Counted from the stretch's first letter, positions 26,455-34,691 are shown. The stretch is 64,000 bases of DNA from GWE2-42-39 sp942493345 (GCA_942493345.1 OW818695.1:3906001-3970000), one strand, 5' to 3'. Translations and numbers: made by a program. The notes: generated by a model not told the origin, from the letters alone.

Positions 26455-26976
26455 ATGGCACAAAATATTGTTTTTCTGGGCGATAGCTTGACCGAATGGG
26501 GAAAATGGAACGATCTTTTCCCGGGTGAAAACATTATAAATTGCGGAGTTGCCGGCGATACAACCTTCGATATTTTGCAACGGCTGGATGCAGTAATTCA
26601 GCAAAATCCCGGAAAAATATTTTTGATGGCTGGCATTAATGATTTGGGCGATGGAGACGATCCGGTGCATGTGATCGCCAACTATCGTGAAATTGTTCGT
26701 CGGTTATCGGAGGTTTGCCCGAATTTGTATTTATTGAGTGTTTTGCCGGTAAATACCGACCGCTTTTTCAACCCGAAATTAGACGGCCGGCAGATTATTC
26801 TGCTAAATTCAGAAATAATAAAACTGGCTCCTGAAAAAGGATGCAGTTTTATTGACATGCACAACTATTTTGCAGATGAAAATAATTGTCTTGATGACGA
26901 ATTAAGTCCCGATGGACTGCATTTGAATAAGGATGGATACATCTTGTGGAAAAGCCTGATTGAACCTTTTTTATAA
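26455..26976 (+). CDS. SGNH/GDSL-family hydrolase
   Basis: A compact 173-residue SGNH hydrolase with all four blocks: Ser11 in FLGDSLTEWG, Gly34 in GVAGDTT, Asn62 in AGINDL, and Asp153/His156 in SPDGLHLN. These enzymes are esterases or deacetylases; bacterial members often remove O-acetyl groups from sugars. No signal peptide is present, so it probably acts in the cytoplasm on an imported or intermediate molecule. MurNAc can be 6-O-acetylated in walls, so an O-acetyl-MurNAc esterase is one possibility, not shown by sequence. Gap to the DUF4922 gene is 2 bp. Confidence 0.85.
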   Translation: MAQNIVFLGDSLTEWGKWNDLFPGENIINCGVAGDTTFDILQRLDAVIQQNPGKIFLMAGINDLGDGDDPVHVIANYREIVRRLSEVCPNLYLLSVLPVNTDRFFNPKLDGRQIILLNSEIIKLAPEKGCSFIDMHNYFADENNCLDDELSPDGLHLNKDGYILWKSLIEPFL

Positions 26977-26986
26977 CAAAACTAAC

Positions 26987-28327
26987 ATGAAAACAGAACC
27001 CAATATTACCGTTGGAATCATGTCGCGCGACGAAATTGAATTCCTATTGAATGGAAATTTCTCATGCAACGAAAATCCGGAATTTGTAACGGGAACATTT
27101 TGTGCAAAACATGAAGACGGAGAAATCGCTGTTACCGGGCCTTCAGGAAAATTTTCAGGAAAAGAAATTATTTTCGAGCCTATGGATATCGAATCCTGCG
27201 AACTGGAATTAAGGAATGTGACCATCGGTGTAAATTTCCATTGGGAACAAAACGAAAACCAGCGTTTTCAGGGAACTTTAAAATTGATTATTGAAGACGG
27301 AAAAATTACCGCGATCAATGTTTTGCCCATCGAGAATTACCTGATCAGCGTTATTTCTTCGGAAATGAGCGCTAAAAGTTCGTTGGAATTACTGAAAGCT
27401 CATGCAATCATTTCGCGAAGCTGGCTGATTGCGCAGATCGAAAAACAGGAAAAAATCAGCGAATCGCAGGCAACATATAAAACAATTTCTGAAACCGATG
27501 ACGAATACATTCGCTGGTACGACCGCGAAGACCATCTGAATTTTCATGTGTGCGCCGACGACCATTGCCAGCGTTACCAGGGAACGACCCGCTCGCACAA
27601 TCCCAATGTGGTAAAGGCTGTGAACGATACTGCCGGTGTGATTTTATCGTATCGGGGAGCAGTTTGCGATGCCCGTTTTTCGAAATGTTGCGGCGGGATT
27701 GCCGAATTGTTCGAAAATTGCTGGGAACCGGTAAATCACCCGTACCTGACCAATGTGATTGATAATCCGTCGGTTCCGGTAGTTTTTGAAACAGAATTGA
27801 CAATTGATGAAAATGCAGTGCGCTGGATTCATGGCAACCCCGAATCATTTTGCAACACCCGCGATGAGGAAGTTCTCCGGCAGGTGTTGAATGAATACGA
27901 CTGGTCGGCCAAAAATTTTTACCGTTGGAAAGTTGAATACTCGCAAGAGCAAATATCGAGTTTGCTACGTCGCCGTTCAGGTCGCGATTTTGGACAAATT
28001 ATCGATCTGATTCCCATTGAACGTGGAAAATCAGGGCGATTGATCCGGTTGAAAATTGTTGGCTCAAAAAAAACGCTGATAGTCGGGAAAGAGCTGGAAA
28101 TACGCCGCTGGCTTAGCGAATCGCATTTGTACAGTTCGGCTTTTACTGTTGAAAAGCAGGATATTCGGAACGGTATTCCGCAGAAATTTGTTCTGCATGG
28201 CGCCGGTTGGGGACATGGCGTTGGCCTCTGCCAGATCGGCGCTGCCGTGATGGGCCACAAAGGCTACCGGTACGATGAAATCCTGCTCCACTATTTTAAG
28301 GGAGTGGAACTGGAGAAAAGGTATTAG
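26987..28327 (+). CDS. SpoIID/LytB-domain protein lacking an export signal
   Basis: A 446-residue protein with a SpoIID domain. The catalytic-type Glu126 lies in ISVISSEMSAKSSLELLKAHA, followed by ISRSWLI, a cysteine-rich DARFSKCCGGIAE and the C-terminal HGAGWGHGVGLCQIGA. SpoIID of Bacillus is a lytic transglycosylase that acts on glycans already stripped by an amidase; here the amidase is the first gene of the same operon. Oddly, the protein starts MKTEPNITVGIMSRDE, with no signal peptide or lipobox. A TTG at 26960 overlaps the SGNH gene and does not add a signal. It is either cytoplasmic or exported another way. Confidence 0.85.
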   Translation: MKTEPNITVGIMSRDEIEFLLNGNFSCNENPEFVTGTFCAKHEDGEIAVTGPSGKFSGKEIIFEPMDIESCELELRNVTIGVNFHWEQNENQRFQGTLKLIIEDGKITAINVLPIENYLISVISSEMSAKSSLELLKAHAIISRSWLIAQIEKQEKISESQATYKTISETDDEYIRWYDREDHLNFHVCADDHCQRYQGTTRSHNPNVVKAVNDTAGVILSYRGAVCDARFSKCCGGIAELFENCWEPVNHPYLTNVIDNPSVPVVFETELTIDENAVRWIHGNPESFCNTRDEEVLRQVLNEYDWSAKNFYRWKVEYSQEQISSLLRRRSGRDFGQIIDLIPIERGKSGRLIRLKIVGSKKTLIVGKELEIRRWLSESHLYSSAFTVEKQDIRNGIPQKFVLHGAGWGHGVGLCQIGAAVMGHKGYRYDEILLHYFKGVELEKRY

Positions 28328-28551
28328 TATGCTCTAATGTTTGCCAGACTTTTAAATTAGCAAAATCCATGCTTTTGCCAAATATTTAATCTATTCCTTT
28401 ATTTTCAATTAGTTAAGAATTGAACTCAGGTTGTTAGTTTAAATCACTTCTATCAGATAATTGATGTTTAATTTCAATTGCAAGCTATGTTTTGGCTAAA
28501 CATATTTGCCTGTATCATGTTACATTATTTGTATTCAAAGAGAACAGAACA

Positions 28552-29184
28552 ATGACTATGCAAGATACAAGCCGCCAGAAGCTGCAAAAGCAATTACTGG
28601 AAAAAGATGTAAAGCAAAATCCGTTGACCCAGTTCCAGATTTGGCTGGACGAACTGCTGGAAAAAAGGACGGACGAGCAAACAGCCATGATATTGTCGAC
28701 CGTCGATCGGGAAAACAGGCCACATGCAAGGGTGGTATTTTTGAAAGAACTGACCATTCACGGGTTCATGTTTTTCACCAATTATAACAGTGCAAAAGCT
28801 GAACACATTTCGGCTAATCAGTTTGTTTCTCTTACTTTTTTCTGGCCCGAACTCGAACGCCAGGTGCGTGTTGACGGGAATGTTACAAAACTGAGCCACA
28901 TGTTGTCGGACGAATATTTTGCTTCCCGTCCGGTTGGCAGCCAGCTTGGCGCCTGGGCATCGCCACAAAGCCAGGTAATCAGTTCGAGAAGCATGTTGGA
29001 TGATAATTTCAATATGTACAAGGAAAAGTTTGGCGATAAAATTCCACGACCACAATACTGGGGTGGCTATTTGGTTAAACCCTACCAGATCGAGTTTTGG
29101 CAGGGAAGGCCCAACCGTCTGCACGACCGGATTTGCTATCGGCTGGATAGAAATGAATGGAGAATCATGCGACTGGCGCCATAA
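28552..29184 (+). CDS. pdxH: Pyridoxamine 5'-phosphate oxidase PdxH
   Basis: A 210-residue FMN flavoprotein that oxidises PNP/PMP to pyridoxal 5'-phosphate. Typical blocks: NPLTQFQIWLDE near the N-terminus, RPHARVVFLKEL, FFTNYNSAKAEHI, RQVRVDGNV, ASRPVGSQLGAWASPQSQVI and the C-terminal PEYWGGY-like PQYWGGYLVKPYQIEFWQGRPNRLHDR ending in RLAP. ATG 28552 gives the usual family length (about 210-215); ATG-less upstream extension from 28492 was rejected. It appears to be monocistronic, 224 bp after the SpoIID gene. Confidence 0.95.
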   Translation: MTMQDTSRQKLQKQLLEKDVKQNPLTQFQIWLDELLEKRTDEQTAMILSTVDRENRPHARVVFLKELTIHGFMFFTNYNSAKAEHISANQFVSLTFFWPELERQVRVDGNVTKLSHMLSDEYFASRPVGSQLGAWASPQSQVISSRSMLDDNFNMYKEKFGDKIPRPQYWGGYLVKPYQIEFWQGRPNRLHDRICYRLDRNEWRIMRLAP

Positions 29185-29296
29185 ACTTGCACCAGCAGTT
29201 CTGATCCATATTGAGACCTATTCGGAAGAATACGGATTTTTTATTTGAATATCCCGGATAATTCGGGGCAATAGACATAAAACTTAATGTAGAAGT

Positions 29297-29659
29297 ATGA
29301 AAATCAATGTGAACAATTTAAAACGATCAACTATGCAGGAAATATTTGGCAAAGGAAAAGTGCTGAACCTGAAAGAAATGGTAGAATATTCATCCGGAGG
29401 CGTTATCAGCAAACAGGTTCTGAAAAATCAGTCAGGAAATATCACTTTGTTTTCTTTTGATCAATGACAAGGTTTGAGTGAACACACCGCTCCGTTTGAT
29501 GCTGTTGTTCAGGTATTGGATGGCGAAGCGCAAATCGTTATCGGCGGCAATTCTAATTTGGTGAAAAAGGGCGAATCCATTATTATGCCGGCCAATGTAC
29601 CTCATGCTTTGCAGGCTGTTGAGCCGTTTAAAATGTTGCTGACCATGATGAAAGGCTAA
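29297..29659 (+). pseudogene. Small cupin protein interrupted by an in-frame TGA
   Basis: From ATG 29297 the frame reads 56 residues (MKINVNNLKRS...LFSFDQ), meets TGA at 29465-29467, then continues in the same frame for 63 more residues to a stop at 29657-29659. The second part (QGLSEHTAPFDAVVQVLDGEAQI, GESIIMPANVPHAL) is a classic cupin_2 barrel half; the first part supplies the N-terminal strands. Homologues normally have Gly at the stop position (FDxGQGLSEHT), so one GGA-to-TGA change explains it. Metal/substrate unknown. Possibly a recent nonsense mutation or a sequencing error. A separate start at TTG 29474 would give only half a barrel. Confidence 0.8.
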
Positions 29660-29668
29660 GGCGTGAAA

Positions 29669-29696
29669 AAAGCCACTCCCTTTCGGAAATGGCTTT
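29669..29696. terminator. Hairpin between cupin gene and tpiA
   Basis: AAAGCCA (29669-29675) / TGGCTTT (29690-29696) with a 14-base loop, A-rich on the left and TTTCTGT on the right. Probably a bidirectional terminator for the convergent genes. Confidence 0.5.
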
Positions 29697-29722
29697 CTGT
29701 ATCATTGTGAAGATGAAATCTT

Positions 29723-30481
29723 TTAGAATCCGTTGATGATCTGGATGAAATCGTCGGCTTTTAACGAAGCGCCGCCAATTAAACCTCCGTCGATGTCTGG
29801 CTGAGAGAATAATTCAGCAGCATTTTTCGCATTGCAGCTTCCACCATAAAGGATCGAAGTTTCTTCAGCAACAGCAGCGCCAAATTTGGTTGCAATGATT
29901 TTGCGGATGTAGGCCAGCATATCCTGAGCCTGTTGAGTGCTTGCGGTAACGCCGGTTCCGATGGCCCAAATAGGTTCGTAAGCAATAACCAGTTTCGAGA
30001 ATTCTTCAACCGAAAGATTGAAAATAGTTTCGTCTAACTGAGTTTTTACGAAATCGTTTTGTGTTCCGGCTTCGCGGATTGACAATGATTCGCCACAACA
30101 GTAAATAGGAGTGAGGCCGTTTGCAAGAGCAAGAGCTACTTTTTTATTCAGCGTTTCGCTGGTTTCGTTGTAGTATTCGCGGCGTTCAGAGTGACCTAAA
30201 ATAACATATTCGGCGCCGGTCGATTTTACCATGGCAGCAGAAACTTCGCCGGTGAAAGCGCCTTTGGCTTCGGCTGCACAGTTTTGCGATGCAACACCGA
30301 TGCGGTTGGCATCAACACTTGCAACAACACTGGTAATGTGTGTAAAGGGAGTTCCCAGAACTACAACTACATTTTTATTGCCTTCTTTGGCAACCAATTC
30401 GTTTACTGCTTTTGCAAGCTCAATACCTTCCTGAACGGTGGTATTACATTTCCAGTTACCGGCAACTACTTTTTTCCTCAT
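29723..30481 (-). CDS. tpiA: Triosephosphate isomerase
   Basis: A complete 252-residue TIM barrel that interconverts dihydroxyacetone phosphate and glyceraldehyde 3-phosphate in glycolysis. Catalytic residues are present: Lys11 in AGNWKCN, His97 in ILGHSERR and Glu169 in AYEPIWAIGTG, with loop 6 intact and the phosphate-binding ILYGGSCNAKNA and GLIGGASL near the C-terminus. It is followed on the same strand, upstream by about 170 bp, by the DoxX-like gene, an arrangement conserved in Bacteroidales. Confidence 0.97.
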   Translation of the reverse strand: MRKKVVAGNWKCNTTVQEGIELAKAVNELVAKEGNKNVVVVLGTPFTHITSVVASVDANRIGVASQNCAAEAKGAFTGEVSAAMVKSTGAEYVILGHSERREYYNETSETLNKKVALALANGLTPIYCCGESLSIREAGTQNDFVKTQLDETIFNLSVEEFSKLVIAYEPIWAIGTGVTASTQQAQDMLAYIRKIIATKFGAAVAEETSILYGGSCNAKNAAELFSQPDIDGGLIGGASLKADDFIQIINGF

Positions 30482-30654
30482 TATGATTTGGTTTTTAATG
30501 TGTTTTTTTGAATGGGCGCTAATTTATAAAAAGCAATTGAACCTTCATATATCTGTTTTCCTGCAAATAAAGGTTTTAACTATAGTTTAACAGCATGGAG
30601 AGGCTGATTTGCTAAATGATTGAAAGGTTATTCCAAAAACTCATAACTCATATC

Positions 30655-31782
30655 TCACGACTCAATCAACTCTTTCAGCTTCTTTTCATCCGGAATATCG
30701 TTGTAATGCCACTTGGCAATGATGGTCCCTTTTTTCAAAAGCAGCAATCCGGGGTTCGAACGCACAATGGTTTTCAAGGTAATTTCATCGCAATTAAGAA
30801 ATTCAAACGGCGTTTCGGTTTCAGTCATAAATTTACTGATTTCGTCGCGCGCAGAGGATGTCATCCCGACAAACTGCATGTTATTCGCCTTTGCAAATCG
30901 TGCCAATTTATTGATTTTTGGCATTGCTTCTCGATTGGTTTTCTGAAGGTTGTGAGCAATCAGCAAAAACGTGTAGCCGTTGTCGTACAGGAAAAAGTCT
31001 TTTACATCTTCGCCGTTCTCATTTTCCATTATAAAATCGTGAATTGGCGCTTTATATCCGGCTTTTAACAGGTTTGACTCCATCGAAACATATTCCCAAT
31101 TCAAGGTATCCTGCCACGGGTAATTGTCTTCTGTGAATGTTTTTATTTTTCCTGTTTCTTTGTTTTTATACTTGAAAATAGTTTTGAAAACATCTTTGGG
31201 AGCGCCTTCCGGAATTTGCATTGCTTCCGGAATATTGGTGCCGACTTTGTACGGAAGAAAATCAATCAGCGGCAGGTGATTATATGAGTAGAAAACCAGC
31301 GAGAAATAAACCGCCATGGTCATTCCGCTGAAGGCAACAGGTAAAATTGCCTCTTTTTTATTTTCAAATTTTTTTCGGTTCCTGAAAATAATAATAGCAC
31401 AACCAACGAATACGATATTCTTATAAAATGTTTGCCAGTTGGTAAGCACCAGCGCATCGCCAAAACAGCCACAATCGGTAACCGGATTGGTTATCGCAAT
31501 GTACAAAGTCAATACAGTGAAAAAAGCCATGAAAAGCATGGCCAGCCACGAAGTAAGGCGCATCCACAATTTAAAAATCAGCGCGATCCCAATGGCAAAT
31601 TCGGCAGCCGCGAGCAGAACCCCCAGAGGAAAAGCCAGTTTTATCAGTGGTTCCCAGCCAAATGAAGCAAAATAATCGGTGAATTTATAGGCTGATCCCC
31701 ACGGATCGACGCCTTTTACAAAGCCAGAGAAAACAAAGGTGGCTCCTAAAAGAATTCGTGCTATTTGTTGTAAAATCTTCAT
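30655..31782 (-). CDS. BT_3928-type DoxX/MauE-like membrane protein
   Basis: A 375-residue inner-membrane protein. The N-terminal half has four to five hydrophobic helices in DoxX/MauE arrangement (LLGATFVFSGFVKGVDPWG, then AAAEFAIGIALIF) with a TDCGCFGD motif like that in MauE/DoxX proteins. After a further membrane helix (about 155-175), the C-terminal half (about 225-375) reads like a thioredoxin-fold domain (FLLIAHNLQKTNREAMPKI, FVGMTSS) without a CxxC. A redox or disulfide role is plausible but unproven. ATG 31782 is preferred over ATG 31803 as it starts at the conserved MKILQQIARI. Neighbour of DUF1599, as in Bacteroides. Confidence 0.8.
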   Translation of the reverse strand: MKILQQIARILLGATFVFSGFVKGVDPWGSAYKFTDYFASFGWEPLIKLAFPLGVLLAAAEFAIGIALIFKLWMRLTSWLAMLFMAFFTVLTLYIAITNPVTDCGCFGDALVLTNWQTFYKNIVFVGCAIIIFRNRKKFENKKEAILPVAFSGMTMAVYFSLVFYSYNHLPLIDFLPYKVGTNIPEAMQIPEGAPKDVFKTIFKYKNKETGKIKTFTEDNYPWQDTLNWEYVSMESNLLKAGYKAPIHDFIMENENGEDVKDFFLYDNGYTFLLIAHNLQKTNREAMPKINKLARFAKANNMQFVGMTSSARDEISKFMTETETPFEFLNCDEITLKTIVRSNPGLLLLKKGTIIAKWHYNDIPDEKKLKELIES

Positions 31783-31874
31783 CTGCAATTTCCGTTTATT
31801 CATTCAAATATACAACAACCATTCCGGCACATTATTGATCCGGTTTCAATATCCATTTACGTGGAAATTCCGGA

Positions 31875-32426
31875 TCAGGAAGGCATTTCTTCAAATTCAG
31901 TTTTAATCAGGGCAAACACCGAATAGTTGATCATGTCCATGTAATTGGCATCAATTCCTTCAGAAATAATAGTTTTTCCCTGGTTGTCTTCAATTTGCTT
32001 GGTGCGTTTAATCTTCATCAGGATCAGGTCGGTGTACGAACTCATGCGCATATTGCGCCAGGCTTCGCCGTAATCGTGGTTCTTGTCCAGCATCAATTCT
32101 TTGGTTTTCTGAAAATAGTGCTGATAGAGTTTCAATATTTCGTCATTACTGATCTCTGTTTGGTCGGAAAAACCTTTATCAAGCTGAATCAGCGCCATAA
32201 TGCAGTAATTGACTATGCCAATATATTCGGGACGGATGCCTTCGCCTACCTTACTGATGCCTTTTTCTTCCAGACTGCGTATCCGCTGTGCCTTTATATA
32301 AATCTGGTCGGTTAGCGAACTGGGACGCAATATGCGCCAGGCCGTGCCGTAGTCTTTCATTTTTTTTATAAATATGTCCTGGCATATCAATATGACGTGA
32401 TCGTATTGTTGAGAGGTTTCTTCCAT
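31875..32426 (-). CDS. DUF1599 protein with two tandem repeats
   Basis: A 183-residue soluble protein made of two similar halves: KMKDYGTAWRILRPSSLTDQIYIKAQRI (about 18-45) and KNHDYGEAWRNMRMSSYTDLILMKIKRT (about 108-135), each followed by a VGEGI/ISEGI and an NYxxxALI stretch. This internal duplication defines DUF1599. Biochemical function is unknown. The gene is divergent from folP with a 110-bp spacer; the order DoxX-like/DUF1599/folP/cdaA is conserved in Bacteroidales, which hints at a link to nucleotide or folate metabolism but proves nothing. Confidence 0.88.
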   Translation of the reverse strand: MEETSQQYDHVILICQDIFIKKMKDYGTAWRILRPSSLTDQIYIKAQRIRSLEEKGISKVGEGIRPEYIGIVNYCIMALIQLDKGFSDQTEISNDEILKLYQHYFQKTKELMLDKNHDYGEAWRNMRMSSYTDLILMKIKRTKQIEDNQGKTIISEGIDANYMDMINYSVFALIKTEFEEMPS

Positions 32427-32490
32427 GTTTACATTGATTTGAATGGCATAAAAGTATTAAATTAATGCGTAAATTCGTTCGATTTTATTT

Positions 32491-32498
32491 TACTTTTG
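32491..32498 (+). promoter_or_regulatory. Predicted -7 box of folP-cdaA
   Basis: TACTTTTG matches TAnnTTTG, 38 bp before the folP start. No clear -33 TTG. Confidence 0.45.
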
Positions 32499-32536
32499 TA
32501 AAGTACGGTTGTTAATAAATTCAAATTATCCGAACC

Positions 32537-33415
32537 ATGTTAATCACATCTAACGCATCAAAATTTTTTAAGCGCAAGCATACCATTCAGTTAAATGGAG
32601 AAATTATTGATCTGAAAGATCCGATCGTAATGGGAATTCTGAACCTTTCGCCTGATTCGTTTTTTGACGGAGGAAAATACAAAAATGAAAAGAAGATATT
32701 GGCGCGTGCCGAAGAGATATTGGAACAGGGGGCAACATTTATTGATATTGGCGCTGTATCGACCCGCCCCGGCGCTGCGGAAGTTTCGACCAAAACCGAG
32801 CTTGATCGCCTGCTTCCGGCTGTTTGCGCAATCCGCAAACGGTTTCCCGAGGCGCGCCTGTCAATCGATACGTTCCGTTCGTGGGTAGCTGTGCGGGTGA
32901 TCGACGAATGCGGGCCGTGTATGGTGAACGATATCTCAGGAGGCAATTTCGATGTTCACATGTTTGAAACCATTGGAAAACTCAATGTTCCGTATGTGCT
33001 GATGCACATTCAGGGAACTCCGCAAACCATGCAGGAAGAGCCTGAATACGATGATATTATTAAAGAAATTTCAAATTTTTTTACAGAAAAAGTAAAAAGA
33101 CTTACCAAATGCGGGGTGAAAGATGTTATTATTGACCCGGGGTTCGGTTTCGGTAAAACATTGGAAGATAATTACGAATTGCTCAATCGCCTCGATGCGT
33201 TTAAAGTGTTTCAGTTGCCTTTACTGGTGGGTGTTTCACGCAAATCGATGATTGCCAATTTACTGGGACAAACGCCTGCCGAGAGTTTGAACGGAACTTC
33301 GGTGGTAAACACCTTGTCGCTGGTGGGTGGCGCCGACATCCTGCGGGTACACGATGTCCGGGAAGCTGTTGAAGCGGTTCGCATATACAAAAAACTGAAG
33401 GAAATAGCTCTTTAA
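32537..33415 (+). CDS. folP: Dihydropteroate synthase
   Basis: A 292-residue TIM-barrel enzyme of folate synthesis that joins 6-hydroxymethyl-dihydropterin pyrophosphate with p-aminobenzoate; it is the sulfonamide target. Signatures: VMGILNLSPDSFFDGG, IDIGAVSTRPGA, LSIDTF, VNDISGG, LMHIQGTPQTMQ, IIDPGFGFGKT and GVSRKSMI. It ends TAATG, overlapping the cdaA start by one base, so the two are translationally linked. Confidence 0.96.
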   Translation: MLITSNASKFFKRKHTIQLNGEIIDLKDPIVMGILNLSPDSFFDGGKYKNEKKILARAEEILEQGATFIDIGAVSTRPGAAEVSTKTELDRLLPAVCAIRKRFPEARLSIDTFRSWVAVRVIDECGPCMVNDISGGNFDVHMFETIGKLNVPYVLMHIQGTPQTMQEEPEYDDIIKEISNFFTEKVKRLTKCGVKDVIIDPGFGFGKTLEDNYELLNRLDAFKVFQLPLLVGVSRKSMIANLLGQTPAESLNGTSVVNTLSLVGGADILRVHDVREAVEAVRIYKKLKEIAL

Positions 33416-34203
33416 TGAACCTATTTATAACCATACGTTTTCTCGATATCCTCGATATTTTGCTGGTAGCATTTATTCTCTACCAGCTTTTCATGTTAAT
33501 AAAAGGCACTGTTGCATTTAATATTTTTCTTGGCCTGTTCTTTATTTACATGTTTTGGTTGCTCGTAAAAGCCCTGAACATGGAACTGATGGGTTCCATC
33601 ATGGGGCAATTCATTGGGGTGGGAGTGCTGGCGCTGATCATTGTGTTTCAGCAGGAAATACGCCGTTTCTTACTGATGATAGGCACCAATTACCAGATTA
33701 GCCGGACTTTTGGACTCGAAAAAATATTTTCGTCGGACAGAGATAAAGTTGATTCGGCAAAGGTCATTAAAGAAATCGTCAGGGCTTGCGAAAACATGGC
33801 AAAATCAAAAACAGGAGCATTGATTGTAATTCCCCATAAATCGGAATTACCCGATTTGATCCGTACCGGCGAAAAACTGAATGCCCGTGTTTCGGATGCA
33901 TTGCTCGAAACCATCTTTTTTAAAAATACTCCGTTGCACGACGGGGCGGTTATTATCATTGATGATAAAATTGCAGCTGCCCGTTGCATTTTGCCTGTTA
34001 CCGACCGGCGCGATTTGCCCGGCAGCCTGGGCTTGCGGCACCGTGCCGCTATTGGTGTGTCGGAAAGTACTGATGCGGTGGCCATTGTTGTTTCGGAAGA
34101 AACCGGCAAAATTTCGCTGGCAAAAGGTGGGCAGCTGGAAACGAATCTGAATGTCATTGCACTGGCCAAAGAACTTGAAACAGTTTATACATTCGCTGAA
34201 TAG
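33415..34203 (+). CDS. cdaA: Diadenylate cyclase CdaA (c-di-AMP synthase)
   Basis: A 262-residue membrane enzyme that condenses two ATP to c-di-AMP. Three N-terminal membrane helices (about 10-30, 33-53, 62-80) precede a DisA_N catalytic domain with DGA at 176-178 (PLHDGAVIIID) and RHR at 208-210 (GLRHRAAIG). This is the common membrane type of cyclase. c-di-AMP controls potassium and osmolyte uptake and wall homeostasis. Start ATG overlaps the folP stop; a strong hairpin follows the gene. Confidence 0.95.
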   Translation: MNLFITIRFLDILDILLVAFILYQLFMLIKGTVAFNIFLGLFFIYMFWLLVKALNMELMGSIMGQFIGVGVLALIIVFQQEIRRFLLMIGTNYQISRTFGLEKIFSSDRDKVDSAKVIKEIVRACENMAKSKTGALIVIPHKSELPDLIRTGEKLNARVSDALLETIFFKNTPLHDGAVIIIDDKIAAARCILPVTDRRDLPGSLGLRHRAAIGVSESTDAVAIVVSEETGKISLAKGGQLETNLNVIALAKELETVYTFAE

Positions 34204-34243
34204 AAAAAAGAATCTATTCTTTTCTGAAAAGGCAGATTCACAA

Positions 34244-34281
34244 CAAACGCCGGATCATTTTTAAAAGTGATCCGGCGTTTG
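34244..34281 (+). terminator. Terminator after cdaA
   Basis: Perfect 14-bp stem CAAACGCCGGATCA (34244-34257) / TGATCCGGCGTTTG (34268-34281), 10-base loop, followed by ACTTTCT. No perfect T run, but the stem is very stable. Confidence 0.75.
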
Positions 34282-34299
34282 ACTTTCTAAAAAGGTTTA

Positions 34300-34413
34300 T
34301 TATTCCCTGCTCTTTCCAGCGCGTTTGGCTGCTTTAGCTGCCCTTTTTTCTTTCAGATTTTTTTCCGGCGCTTTTTTAGTGTTTTTTTCTTTTCCTTCTT
34401 TTTCCTTTACCAT
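34300..34413 (-). CDS. Small highly basic protein (37 residues)
   Basis: An ORF of 37 codons plus stop on the minus strand. It is extremely rich in Lys, Arg, Glu and Ala (starts MVKEKEGKEK, ends KRAAKAAKRAGKSRE), with the look of a nucleic-acid-binding or histone-H1-tail-like peptide. Short Lys/Ala-rich ORFs of this sort recur in Bacteroidetes genomes, but I cannot name a family. The bases 34414-34691 upstream hold no other recognisable gene. It could be a chance ORF, though composition argues for real coding. Confidence 0.5.
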   Translation of the reverse strand: MVKEKEGKEKNTKKAPEKNLKEKRAAKAAKRAGKSRE

Positions 34414-34691
34414 GGCTATAAATTTTAAGGTTATTTAGAAATATATTCACACTGATTTTATATCAGCAAAATTAATCCTTTGTTTTTAATAGAAACGATT
34501 GCATCGCTCTTCTGATAAAATCAGGATAAAAATACAACAATTATTGCTGAAGACAGATTCTATTTCCTGGTTTTTTCGAATGCTGAGATTGATCGTGCAT
34601 GGATGAATTGTGAGGCTGTTTCAAAAGAGTTCAGTCTCTTCATTTATCAACAGTTCGTTCGATCGTGCTGCTTTTTCGATTCCTTTCCGTT

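Noticed and set aside
29465..29467. TGA in the cupin frame as selenocysteine
   Set aside because: The replaced residue in homologues is Gly, not Cys, and no SECIS-like hairpin is evident right after the TGA.
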